Assembly (NCBI GenBank): GCA_963383645.1 | Contig: OY726567.1 | Location: 64,897,734 to 64,961,733 of the forward strand | Source of the DNA: Muscardinus avellanarius | Taxonomy: Eukaryota > Chordata > Mammalia > Rodentia > Gliridae | Direction of reading: 5' to 3' | Length of the DNA stretch: 64,000 bases | Part shown: one piece after another, positions 21,639 to 35,284 of the stretch | How positions within the stretch are numbered: position 1 is the first letter of the stretch | Layout of the letters: each line of letters opens with the position of its first letter | The notes under the pieces: model-generated | What the model saw: only the letters and a program-made list of their open reading frames with translations | Told to the model about the DNA's origin: nothing | Databases searched by the model: none | Position numbers and translations under genes: made by a program

Positions 21639-24600
21639 ATGTCTCTGGCAGACGAGCTCTTGGCTGATCTTGAGGAGGCAGCAGAAGAGGAGGAAGGAGG
21701 AAGCTATGGAGAAGAAGAAGAAGAACCGGCGATTGAAGATGTACAGGAGGAAACGCAGCTGGATCTTTCTGGGGATTCAGTCAAGAGCATTGCCAAGCTA
21801 TGGGACAGCAAGATGGTGAGAAGGGTGCTGTTGTGTATAAACAGTAACTCCCAGCAGGGGGCAGTAGGGGCAGTAGAGTTCTGACTCTACTCTCCTTTTA
21901 GTTTGCCGAGATCATGATGAAGATTGAGGAGTATATCAGCAAGCAAGCCAAAGCTTCAGAAGGTACTTCCTCACCCTCACTTCTCTTGTTTATTTATCCG
22001 CTGAGCTCCGCAACTTTTTCTTTCTGTTGCTTCATAAATTTAGTGAATCTCCTCCTTGGCCTTTTCCAGAGCTTTCTTCTTTTTTGCCACCCCACCTCAG
22101 TCTGCTTCTCCCCTAAAAAATATATTGCATTATGAGGCTGACATTTCATTACTTGGTGCTGAACACTTACTAATTGTGATAGGACATGTACCAGGGTTCC
22201 CCCAAACTTCAGTGATTAACATGACCAGCTATAGTTTTTTTTTTTTCCTGTTTTGATATTGGGGATTAAACCCAGGGGCATTTTACCTTCGACATATACC
22301 CCCCCTTTCTGTTTTTTATTTTGAAACACCATCTCTCCAAATTGCTGAGACTAACCTTGAATCTGCGATCCTTCTCTTTTGTGTGTGTGTGTGGTTCTGG
22401 GGATTGAACCCAGGGGCATTCATTCAGCCTTCAAGCTACACCCCCAGCCCTATTTGTTTTTATTTTGAAATAGGATCTCGCTAGGTTGCTGAGAGTCTCA
22501 GTAGTTGCTGACTACTTACTGAGGATGTTCTTGAACCTGAGATCCTCCTGTCTCAGCCTCCCAAGTACTGAGATTAGAGGCTTATACCACCACGCCTGCC
22601 TCTCTGCGTGCAATCCTTCTGTCTCAGCCTTCAGAGTACTAGAATTACAGGCATATACAGGGTTTTTGCCACTTTGGAAACTATACGTTCTACTATTTAC
22701 TTAGCATTTTCTTTATAAAACAACTGGACATTACTGTATACCTAAGAATTAAGTTTATCACTACTGTGAATGGAAAACTGTTACTGCTTGGCAAATACAA
22801 AGCAACCATAAACATGAAACACAATTGTTAAGGTATCTAAAACCTTTTCTTACTTCTAGATTTTGGTCAGCTCTCTAAGACTCAGACTACCTCGTGAAAG
22901 GCAGTCCTAGCTGAGCATGGTGTCATATGCCTGTAATCCCAGTACTTGAGAGGCTGAGACAGGATGAGCACAGGTTTAAGGACAGCCTCAGCAACTTGTT
23001 GAGGCCCTGTTTCAAAAATGAAAAATAAATCCAGGCATGGTGGCTCGCACTTATAATCCCAGCACTTGGGAGGCTGAGGCAGGAGGATCACACAGGTTCA
23101 AAGCCAGCCTCAGCTATTTAGTGAGGCTCTCAACAACTTAGTGAGACCCTGTTTCCAAATAAAATTATAAAAATAGGTCTGCGAGTATAGCCCAGAGATA
23201 GAAAAGCCCCTGAGTTCCACTTCTAATACCACAAAGAAAGAAAAAGAGAGAGAGAGAGAGAGATAAATAAAAAACCAGGTTGGGTTTGGGAATATAGCTT
23301 GGGGTAAATACCCTTGGGTTTAATTCCTAGTACCACAGAAAAAAAGAGTGCAGTCCTGTTACCACTCCCCTTTTTCTGGTCAGGATGGGGAACTCAAGTG
23401 GAATTAATTCATAGGGAGAAGTCCTGGGAGAGTACTGGGCATAGGAGTGATATCATCCGAGTGTAGAGTTGCAGGGAGACTCCTGTTCTTTAATACTTTC
23501 CTGGGTACCATTTGAGTCAGCCCAGGTCTCTGCTTTAAAAATGTCCAGGGTAGCCAGGCGTGGTGGCGCAGGCTTGTAATCCCCACGCTTGGGAGGCAGA
23601 GACAGGAGGATCGCATAGGTTCGAAGCCAGCCTCAGCTACTGAGTGAGGCTCTCAGCAACTTAGTGAGACCCTGTTTCCAAATAAAATATAAAATAGGTC
23701 TGGGAGTATAGCCTGGAGGTAGAAAGCCTCTGGGTTCTACCCCCAGTACCACCAAAAAAAAAAAATGTCCAGGGTTACCAGGCATGATGGTGCATGCTTG
23801 TAATCTCAGCAACTTAGTGAGGCTCTCCTAAACTTAGTGAAGCCCTGTTTCCAAATAAAGAATAAAAAATAGAGCTGGGGTATAGCTAGGAAGTAGAATA
23901 CCCCTGGGTTCAGTTCCAAGTTCTGCCAAAAAGAAGTCTAGGGTCTTGGGGAGGAGTCAGGCCAAGTCCCCGGCGGTTATTGATGGGTGATGCCAAGTCC
24001 AGGACACTCCAGAGCCACAGGAGGGACTGGTTGGCCTGTCCTAGGAGTGAGGGAAGAAATGATACTAAAGTGGGTTCTGGAGTATGTGTATACATGCCAA
24101 GCAAAAGAGGGGAAGAAGGGGGCCCAGGGAAAGAGTATGTCGTGTGTGCTCGGAGCCCCAGGCATCAGGAGAGCTAGGGAGGCTCAGGAAGATGCCAGTT
24201 CCTACCAGTACAAGAAGCTTCCTAATCCAGAGGGCCATGGAGCAACAATTTCCTGATGTCTGGCCAAGTTCAGGGATGGAGTCAGACATTCTCAGACCCA
24301 GTGTCTGGTGGGGAAAGTGGATACAGAACATCCCAAACCAGGTGGCAATCCGTGTCTAGCAGAGGAGACATCTGACCCTCCCAAGAGAGCAATGAAGACT
24401 CTCTGCCATCACCTGAGGCTTAAGGACTTAAAGAGGCATTTGAGCACCAGGGTTAGGAACACAGACCCTGAAGCCACCCTACCCATAGTCGGATCTCAGC
24501 TCTGCTGTCTGCTGGCTCTGAGACATAAGGAAGTGCCCTCCATTGCTTTTGGGCAGATTGGTCTGCTTTAATGCCTACCTCCCTGGTGGTTGTGGGTAAA

Positions 24601-27600
24601 ATAAATTGGCGCCTATATGACATTTAGAACAATGCCATATAAGTCCTGTATGTGCCAGCTTCCCTGACTACTGCCCATACAGTCATCACTATCTTCAATA
24701 CCATCTTATTGTCATTAATGCACAGAAGGGTTTCTAGAAACCAATATGTGGAAGGGAGATTCAAGAGAGAGGTAACAGCACACGTGAAGTCCAGGAGGAG
24801 AGTCCAGTCTGGATGCTCAGGGTGCTGTAATCAGGCCTTTGTGCCTGGTGTGAAAAAGACAGAGGCGTGGTGGCACACGCTTGTAATCCCAACATTTGAG
24901 AGGCCGAGAAAGGTGGATCACGGTTCGAGGCTATCCTCAGCTACTTAGTGAGGTCCTTTGCAACTCAGTGAGACCCGGTTTCAAAATATAGAATAAAAAA
25001 TCGGCTAGGGGGTGTGGCTCGGAGGTCGAATGCCCCTGGGTTCCATCCCCAGACCCGCAAAAAAAATAAAAATAAAAATAATAATAATAATAATAATAGG
25101 GCTGGGAGTGGAACTTGGAGTAGAATGCCACTGGGTTTCATCTCCAGTGCCTCAAGGAGAAAAAAAAAATGACGATGCGAGCTGGGAGGCTGGGTAGGAC
25201 GGTGGAGAGGCCAGTCCTCAGAGCTGGTGAGCCAGCGGATAGCAGCTGAGTAACTCCAGTCCTCTGAGCCCCTCGGGTGCAGCCTGGGGAAGCACATGGC
25301 ACTTGTCCGGGCCAGGCTTCCAGGCGTGTGGGAGGCCTGCAGTTTCAGTCTGGGGAATATGATCATTAGCCTCGGGGTGGTAGGGAGCCATAAAAGAGTT
25401 TAGTTTTGGGGCAAGATGGGGTCAAGTTTAGATTGGCTTGGAGGGAAAGAGATTGGAGGCCTGGACGTGGGCCCAGGGGATGCTTACGAACACATAAGCC
25501 CACTGTCCAGTGTGCACTTCAGCCCCTTCTGCCTGCGTCCCTCCAGCCCTGTACCTGTCTCCCCAGTCTGTGACCTGGGAAGGGGTCAGTTTAGATGCAC
25601 ACCCCCTTCAGGCGTCTTCTCACCCTCACAGTAATGGGACCAGTGGAGGCGGCACCCGAGTACCGTGTCATCGTGGACGCCAACAACCTGACCGTGGAGA
25701 TTGAGAATGAGCTGAGTGAGTGCCCGCAATAGCAGCGAGGACAGCCCTGTCCCAAGGGAGGGACAGGCAGGGACCCGGGCCGCTTCCCCTGCGTTCCTAG
25801 GGGGCTTCACCCAAGCCCTTGTATTAGTGCAAATCGAGGTTCAGCTGCTGTAACAGAGTGCCTTGCCTGAGAAAGAAGTGTGTTCTATCGTATGAAAGTG
25901 TGAACAGACTAGACCTGGTGTCACTCTCCCTGGGGTCTAGGTTCTTTCTGTCTTGTTGGTCTGCTGGCAGTTTCATGGTATAAGTTGACACACCACCTCC
26001 AGCCCTCACTTCCCCATCCCCACCTAGCATTAAAGGCTGCCAGGAAATGTAGCCCTTTTTTTTGGGTATGCATGTAGCAAAATACAAATCAGGGGTTTGG
26101 TTAATAAAGTAAGAGGGGGCAGTGGAAGTTAGGGACAACCAGAAGAGCCTGCCACCCTTCAATGAACACCTGCTCTCCCCTCCTTGTCTACCTTAGACAT
26201 CATTCATAAGTTCATCCGTGATAAATATTCGAAGAGATTCCCTGAACTCGAGTCGTTGGTCCCCAATGCACTGGATTACATCCGCACAGTCAAGGTGAGT
26301 GGAGAGGACCAGGAAAAGATAGACCATTTGTGTGAAGGGAGGGCAAGACCCGCTCTCGGACACTTAGTCCAAGAAGCCTTGTGTTCTGGAAGTGGTGGAG
26401 AGGTGTGAACTGAGGCTTACCTGTTGCCATCTCCAAAGGAGAGAGATGGAACCTGGAAAGGCCCCCTATGCCTATGCCTTCTGCTCCCCCTGGTCTCCTG
26501 AGCAGGTCCCCACTGGCCTGACCCATGCTTCTCCAGCTGTGGTCAGAGCAGGTAGCATCTGGGTTAAGAGCTGAAGGCTGACATGGGGGCAGCTATGCAA
26601 ATATTCAGAGGAACCCGGGTGTGTTGGCGCATGCCTGTAATCCCAGCACTTGGGAGGCTGACACAGGAGGATCGCAGGTTCATAGTCAGCCTCAGCAACT
26701 TAGTGGGGCCCTCTGCAACTTAGACTCAGTTTCAAAATAAAAAAGCTGGGCGTGGTGCCGCACGCTTGTAATCCCCGTGCTTGGGAGGCTGAGACAGAAG
26801 GATCGCACAGGTTCGAAGCCAGCCTCAGCTACTGAGTGAGGCTCTCAACAACTTAGTGAGACCCTGTTTCCAAATAAAGTATAAAATAGGTCTGGGAGTA
26901 TAGCCCAGAGGTAGAAAGCCCCTGGGTTCCACCTCAGTATCACAAAAAAAGGGGAGGCTGGGTGTAGTTCAGAGGTAGAATGCCTTAGGGTTCAATCCCC
27001 CGTAATGAGAAAAAAAAAAAGAGGACACGATCATAAAATTACAAAGACCCTAATTGGGAACAAGGCAGGAGGAAGTGTCGAGGGACAAAAAGGTGAGATT
27101 GGAAAGGGCAGCCACATCAGACCTATAAGGGTTTGGATCTTGTGGGAGAGCTGAGAGGCTTAAAGAGAGGCTGGAGCAGGTGTGTGTGGGGGTGGGGAAG
27201 CGGCCCCCACCTGTGTCCAGGAAATGACTGGAATGGTGGCAGAGGCAGTCCCTTCCCTCAGCTCTGTGTTCTGAGTTGGTGTGGACTCGTGGGCTCGCTC
27301 AGGGCTGCAGCTCTTCCCTGGATGACCACTCTGCTCAGGTCTGTTTCTGAGGCAGCCAGAGCTGAGGCTTTGGGAACTGGTAGGAGGAGAAGCTGTCCCC
27401 AGCATGCAAACCCCAACTTTCCCAGTGTCCCTAAGGAGAGACCCAAGTGAGTACTGAGCAAGTAGAGTTTCTAGTTTCTTCCTGAGTTCCCAGGATCCCA
27501 CTTCTTCCCCTTCCCACCCCAGGAGCTGGGCAACAGCCTGGACAAGTGTAAGAACAACGAGAACCTGCAGCAGATACTGACCAATGCCACTATCATGGTG

Positions 27601-27799
27601 GTCAGCGTCACCGCTTCAACCACCCAGGGGTACGTATGCCTGCCTACCTCAGGTTCCACTAACAACGTGCACCAGAAAGGGCAGGACAAGGGCCCCAGGC
27701 TGGCCAGGGTGGTGCTGACCGAGAACGGATTCCTAGCAACCCTGGGCTTCTGAGCTGGTGGGACTTGGAATTGCTCCAGTTACACACAGGTGCCCCCCC

Positions 27800-27844
<45 letters not shown>

Positions 27845-30800
27845 CTGATAAGACAGGAGCCAGACACAGTCGGATGGGGTACCCAGCAGGGCTGGGATAT
27901 GTCCCCCTGCAGACAGCAGCTGTCAGAGGAGGAGCTGGAGCGGCTGGAGGAGGCCTGCGACATGGCGCTGGAGCTGAACGCCTCCAAGCACCGCATCTAT
28001 GAATACGTGGAGTCCCGGATGTCCTTTATCGCACCCAACCTATCCATCATCATCGGAGCGTCCACAGCTGCCAAGATCATGGGTGAGGTCCTGGGCTGGG
28101 TTCCACAGGCTGAGTTTGTTGATGAGTTGTGTGGCCTTGGACAGATAGTAAGGTCTGGTCCCAGGGGCTCCAGTGCCCTGTCTCCCTGGCTCTCCTTGTA
28201 TCGTCTCTCCTGAAGGCCACAGAGATCACCCAACTTAGCATAGACACAGAAGAAGTGTGAACACCCTGAGCCCACATCAGCCCCAGAGGCTTCAGCAGAG
28301 CTGGGCCAGACAAGCTTTAAAGGTGACAGCCTGCATGGTGGAAAGGTGGTACTTAGATTCAGGTACTGCCAGCCCTGCCCTGGGAGTAAAATAGGTTCTT
28401 TGAGCCTCATTTTTCTCCAATGGATGGGACACTAATCCTGGCTGTGTGCTAGGTTCCTCTTTACCAGGAACCCCTAGTGTTTTCTGCGCCTCCCCTTCCC
28501 TCTGACCAAGAGAGATTCCCAGGGATCGCCCTTTCAGTATCATAGGCCACGCAGTTCACACCACAGAGGTTCATTGTCCCACGGTTTGGGGGACCAGCGA
28601 TCAGAGCAGGCGTCACCAGGTTCGGTGTCTTTTGAGGCCTCTCTCGTTGGCTTGCGGTCAGTTACTGCTCCCTGTGTCTTCTTGTGGCTGTTCCTCAGTG
28701 CTTGTCTGTGTCATAATTTCTTCTTGTAAGGACCCAATCAGTTTGTTTATTTATTTATTTATTTTTTGGTGGTACTGGGGGTAGAACCCAGAGACTTTCT
28801 ACCTCCGGGCTATACTCCCAGACCTTTTTTATATTTTATTTGGAAACAGGGTCTCACTAAGTTGCTGAGAGCCTCACTAAGTAGCTGAGGCTGGCTTCGA
28901 ACCCATGCGATCCTCCTGTCTCAGCCTCCCAAGCGCAGGGATTACAAGCATGTGCCACCACGCCTGGCTGGACCCAATCAGTTTAAATTGAGGCCCATAC
29001 GGCCACATTTTACCTTATTTTCTCAAGTACTCTATGTCCACACACAGTCACAATCTGAGGCACGCCAGGGACTTCAACATGAGCATTTTGTAGGGACATA
29101 GTTCATCCCTGACAGCAGTCTTCTGGAGGGGAGTGAGTACTGAGTTGCAGTATGGAAAGAAGAGGTGGATTCAGGGAAGGATACATGGGTGTAGATCCCG
29201 GCTCCACTTCACATCTTTGGTCAAATGACTGCGTGCCTCTTTCCCTACTGGTGATTGACAAGAGTATCAGTATGATTTTGCTACTATGACAAATTACTAC
29301 ATGCTTAGCACAATTTATTATCCTCCTTTCTTTAACATGAGTCTCACTGGACTAAAACCCAGGTGTTAAGCCGCGCATGGTGGCGCACGCTTGTAATCCC
29401 CGCACTTGGGAGGCTGAGACAGGAGGATTGCATAGGTTCGAAGCCAGCCTTAGCTCCTTAGTGAGGCTCTCAGCAACTTAGTGAGACCCTGTTTCCAAAT
29501 AAAAATATAAAATGGGTCTGGGAGTATAGCCCAGAGGTAGAAGAGCTCTGGGTTCCACCCCCAGTACCACCAAAAAAAAAAAAAAAAAACCCAGGTGTTG
29601 GTTGTAGAAGAGCTCTGGGTTCCACCCCCAGTACCACCAAAAAAAAAAAAAAAAAAACCCAGGTGTTGGTTGGCTCTGGTCCCTGATAGAGCTTCTGTAT
29701 CTTTCCCAGCCTCCAGAGGTGCCTGGATTTTTTTAGCCTATGGCCAGCCCTTCATCTTTGAGGTCCCCTCTCACATCACCGATGCTGACCCTCCTGCCTT
29801 CCTCCCTCTTCCACTTTTAAGGACTTTGTCATTGCATTAAGTCTACTCAGATAATCCAGGATAGTCTCCCCATCTTGAAGTCCTTAACCTGATCTCCTCT
29901 GAAAAGTCCCTTTGGCAATTAAGCTTCATATTCCCAGGTTGTGGGGACTAAGATGTGAACAGCTATGGTGGTCACTCTCCCTCCCATGGGGCTTATGGTG
30001 CCTAGACTGGAGGTTTGCTTTAAGGATTCACTTGATAATGAGACAGCATACCTAATCATTAAAAACACCTCATACGAGCCAGACATGGTGGCACATGCCT
30101 GTACTCCCAGAACTTGGGAGGTTGAGTAGGAGGATCACAGAGTTAAGGCCAGCCTCAGAAACATAGTGAGGCCCTGTTTCAAAATAAAAATAAAATTGGT
30201 ATAGGGGTGTAGCTCAGAGGTAGAATACTCCTGGGTTCGATTCCCAGTACCACCAAAAAACAAAAACAAAAACCTTGTGTGGCCGGGCATGCCAGCACTC
30301 ACCTATAATCCCAACTACTCAGGAGGCTGAGACAGAAGGATTGTGGGTTCAGCTGGGCGTGGTGGCGCACACTTGTAACCCCCATGCTTGGGAGGCGGAG
30401 ACAGGAGGATCGCACAGGTTCAAAGCCAGCCTCGCTGGCTTAAGAGACCCTGTTTCCAAATAAAGAAAAATATAAAATAGGTCTGGGAGTGTAGCCTGGA
30501 GGTAGAAGGGTTTCCAGGAACCCCAGTACCACCAAAAAAAAAAAAAAAAAAAAAATAGAAAGAAGAAGGATTGTGGATTCAAGGCCAGTCTGGGCAACTT
30601 AGCAAGACCCCGTCTCAAAATAAAAAGGGCTGAGCCAGGTGTGGTGGTGCATGCTTGTGATCCTAGTACTTGGAAGGCTGAGACAGGAGGATCACAGGTT
30701 CTCAGCCAGCCTCAGCTACTTAGTGAGGCCCTCTGCAACTTAATGAGATCCTGTTTCAAAATAAAGAATAAAAGCCGGGTGTGGTGGCGCACGCTTATAA

Positions 30801-33800
30801 TCCCCACGCTTGGGGAGACAGGAGGATCGCGCAGGTTTGAAGCCAGCCTCGCTGGCTTAAGAGACCCTGTTTCCAAATAAAAATATAAAATAGGTCTGTG
30901 AGTATAGCCCAGAGGTAGAAGGGTTCTATCCCTAATACCACACACACACACATACACACACACACACAAATAATAAATAAATAATAAAAATAAGGAATAA
31001 AAAATAGAGCTGGGGGTGTAGCTCAGAGGTAGCATGCCCCTGGATTCAATTCCCAGTACCACCAGTGATGAAATGTACACCTGTGGTTGCTCCCCACTCC
31101 GCCCAGACAGCCTCAGTGGAAACCAAGGTGAAACAAACATAAGCATCAGGGAGCTCCTGGTGTGATGAAACTGTTCCAAGACACAAACACGATCCTCAGG
31201 GTAGGGCACTGTGGCTTTGCATGGACTTTGGGGCCAGTTTTGTGTTGGGCCACTTCTTTGCTGTGCACCCTCAGACAAGTTGCCTCCTCTGTAAATGAGA
31301 AACATCAGCCCTTTCGGGCAGGACCACTATACAGATCCAACCAGAACCTCACGTAAAGGACATAGCATGCGGCGAGACCCAAACCCCAAGTCTCCTCTGA
31401 CCTCTGCATCCCCCGCTGCAGGTGTGGCCGGTGGGCTGACGAACCTCTCCAAGATGCCTGCCTGCAACATCATGCTGCTTGGCGCCCAGCGCAAGACGCT
31501 CTCTGGCTTCTCGTCTACCTCCGTGCTGCCCCACACTGGCTACATCTACCACAGTGACATCGTGCAGTCCCTGCCCCCGGTAAGCCCCCCACGTCGTCAC
31601 CCCTGGGAGCACTACTTAGCTGTCGGGTAAGCTCAGTTTCACCCTCCATAGAATGGAGAGAACGGTGTCTGCCTTGCGAGGCTGCGATGAGGACCCACAT
31701 GTTCAGAGAACTTACACTTACAAAGTGAGCCACGTGAGATTAGCCTATGAGTCAGGAGTCCCCCAAGATCCCTCAGGTTTGATAAATCACTGGAAGGACT
31801 TGCAGGATTCACAGAGTGCTCTCACCATTATGGTTTATTCAGAGGTAGGCACAGATTAACATCAACCAAGCAGAGGTGTGCAGCAGGCCTGGGCCAGGAG
31901 AAAGTGGTGCCTCTGGGCATCCAATGGCTTGTCCCCCCTTGCCCACCGTCCTCTGTGGAGTGAGGATGTGGGACCTCCCAGCACCAATGCATGACAGTAG
32001 CACAGTCTCGCCAACAGGAAGTTCCTCCAAGCCTCAGTGTCAGGGCCTCTTTGGAGATCACGTGTGTAGATACCACCAGGTTGTCCACGTGACTGATCTC
32101 CAACTCCAGGCTTACTGGTGTCCTGTATTCAAACCCCCACCCTAAGTCGCGTGGGAGCCTTTCCTGCAAGGCCAACCTTATATGTATGGGGTACCACTTC
32201 ATAGCCATCTGCCCAGCCCAAGGCCCCAGGCCAACAGAGGTCAGCTCCCGGAGCCCAGGGCAAAGGCTGCACCTGAGTCTTGTGGCTATGAGATTTCTGT
32301 GCACCATCTTGGTCTGGAGCAAGGAAGAGCCACCTCCCTCTAGTGACACTGAAACATGACTTTCAGTGAGCCACAGATGGGATAGGCTAAAAGTCCTATT
32401 CAACACATACTTTGTTTTTATTATTGAATTGTACCACTTGTGGTACAACTAACTTGCCTTCTTAAATGACCTTGTGGTTTTCAAGAGTGGGTTAAAAGAA
32501 AGTGTTGATGATAGTGTGTTGTAAGAGTTCTTTGTAGTGACAACAGTAAGGGCTGACAGGCAGCAGTTGAGACAGTAGTGGCTTCGTTGAATGTCTCTTT
32601 GAATCCTCATAAAGATGACAGTATTTGCCAGTCGTGGTGGCACACTCTTGTAATCCCAGCATTTGGGAGGCTGAGACAGGAGGATCATGGTTTGCAGACA
32701 GTCCTGGCTCCATTACTAACCAATTCTGTTTCCCTGACCCCATGGCCAGAAGCCTTGGCCCACATCAAGAGAGCAGGAAGGGTGATCGTAGCAAGCTTGG
32801 GTTTGAGTCTTGATGAGATGGTCCCTGGGCTGTACTGAGCACAGCCCCGCATCTAGACTGCGCAGCCCTACGGGCCTCCTGGTGGCCTTCATGCCAGTGT
32901 CCCCAGGTCATGTGGCTCATCATCTGACCTGGCTCTGCTGCCTGTCAGCCCTGACATCCTGGGCAGGTGGCTCCATTTCCAGCCTCGTCCTCGGCCTTGC
33001 TGTGACCTGGGGGGATAAGAGTGTACCTCTCAAGAGGGTGCCAGGAGCACTTGAGCCACAGGTGTGGGGCTCCGCTTCCTGGGACCCAGAATAAAGCGGC
33101 CCTTGAGGAGAGGTAGCTGCTGCTACTGTGGTCATCTCCTGTCTGGCTGCCTGGCTTACACAGATTCTGCCCCCACCCCGTTCCATTGTTCCAGGATCTC
33201 CGGCGGAAAGCAGCACGGCTAGTGGCCGCCAAGTGCACGCTGGCAGCCCGTGTGGACAGCTTCCACGAGAGCACGGAGGGGAAGGTGAGGGCAGCAGGGC
33301 ATCTGTCCAGGGGACCATCACCAGGGACGCACTGCCAGTGAGCACTGGTGTCACGGGGCAGGTGGGGTGTCTGTCTGCAGCCCTCACTGAGACCAGGTAC
33401 TCCCTCTCCCTGTGTGCTAGCTTCCTAGAGCTGCTGTAACAAATCAGCACCCATTCAGTGGCTTAAAACACAGGTTGATAGCTGGGTGTGGTGGCACACA
33501 CTTGTAATCCCCATGCTTGGGAGGCAGAGGCAGAAGGATCACGCAGTTTCAAAGCCAGCCACGCTGGCTTAAGAGACCCTGTTTCCAAATAAAAATTTTA
33601 AAAAGTATAAAAATAGGTCTGGGAGTATAACCGGAGGTAGAAGGGTTTCCAGGAACCCCAGTACCACCAAAACAAAAAACCCCACAGGTTTTAGCTGAGC
33701 ATGGTAGCACATACCTGTAATCTCAGTACTTGGGAGGCTGAGCATGGTAGCACATACCTGTAATCTCAGTACTTGAGAGGCTGAGAAAGGAGGATCACAG

Positions 33801-35241
33801 GTTCGAGACCAGCCTCAGCAATTTAGTGAGACCCTGTTTCAAAAATAAAAAATACCCGGGCCTGGTGGCGTGCGCTTGTAATCCCAGCATTTGGGAGGCT
33901 GAGACCGGAGAATCGCGGTTCACGGACAGCCTCAGCAACTTAGTGAGGCTCTCTGTAACACAGTGAGACCCGGTTTCAAAATAAAGGATAAAAAAAAAAA
34001 ATAGGGCAGGGGGTGTAGCTTGGAGGTCAAATGCCCCTGGGTTCCATCCCCAGATCCGCAAAATAAACAAACAAACAAACAAACAAACCAGGTGTGGTGG
34101 TGCACACTTATAATCCTAGTACTTGGGTGGCTGAAACAGGAGGATTGCAGATTCATGGCCAGCCTCTCCTATTTAGTGAGGCCCTTTGCAGCTCAGACCC
34201 TGTTTCAAAATAAAAAATAAGAAATCGAACTGGGGGTGTAGATCAGAGGTAGAATGTCCCTGGGTTCTATCCCTGGCACCACAAAAATAAATAAGTAAAT
34301 AAATAAATAAACCAAAAAAATGGTAAAAAGCCAGACATGATGGTGCATGCTTGTAATCCCAGGATTTGGGAGGCTGAGACAAGAGGATCACAGTTCAGGG
34401 ACAGCCTCAGCTACTACTTAGGCCCTCTGCAACTCAGTGAGACACTGTTTCAAAGTAAAGAGTTAAAAAAAAATAGGGCTAGGGATGTAGCTCAGAAATA
34501 GAATGCCCCTTGGTTCCATCCCCAGTACTCCCAAAAAATTTATTTAAAAAAGGTAAAGAATAAAAACTAGGGTTGGGGTGTACCTCGGAAGTAGAATGTC
34601 CCTGGGTTCTATCCTCAGTACTGCAAAAAATAAAAAAATAAAAAATAGGGCTGGGGGTGCAGCTCAGAAGTAGAATGCCAGCCGGGGGGAAAAAAAAAGT
34701 AGTAGAGTGCCCCTGGGTTCCATCCCCAGTACCACAAAAATATTTTATTTTTATTTTTTTATTTTTTTGGTGGTACTGGGGGTGGAACCCAGAGGCTTTC
34801 TACCTTTGGGCTATACTCCCAGACCTACTTTTTATATTTTATTTGGAAACAGGGTCTCACTAAGTTGCTGAGAGCCTCACTCAGTAGCTGAGGCTGGCTT
34901 CGAACCTGTGCAATCCTCCTGTCTCAGCCTCCTAAGAGCAGGGATTACAAGCGTGCGCCACCACGCCTGGCCAAGTACCGCAATAAATTACACTTGTAAT
35001 CTCAGTACTTGGGAGGCTGAGTCAGGTGGATCAGAGGTTCACGGATAGCCTCATCTACTTAGGCCCTCTGCAACTTAGACCTTGTTTCAAAATAATAGGG
35101 CTGGTGTGGTGGTGTAGCTCAGAGGTAGAATGCCCCTGGGTTCCATCCTCAGTACTGCAAAAAAAAAAAGGATAAGAAATAGATTTGGGGGGTGTAGCTT
35201 GGAGGTAGAATGCCCCAATGGGTTCTATCCTCAGTACACAA

Positions 35242-35284
<43 letters not shown>

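Noticed and set aside
24084..24359. Overlapping ~90-codon frames in PRPF31 intron 3
   Set aside because: Both strands are open by chance; no domain, no conserved-looking composition, and a MIR element follows directly.
31653..32448. 206-codon minus-strand frame at 31828-32448 and neighbours
   Set aside because: Falls in a decayed interspersed repeat in PRPF31 intron 8, with no splice support and no recognisable protein similarity.
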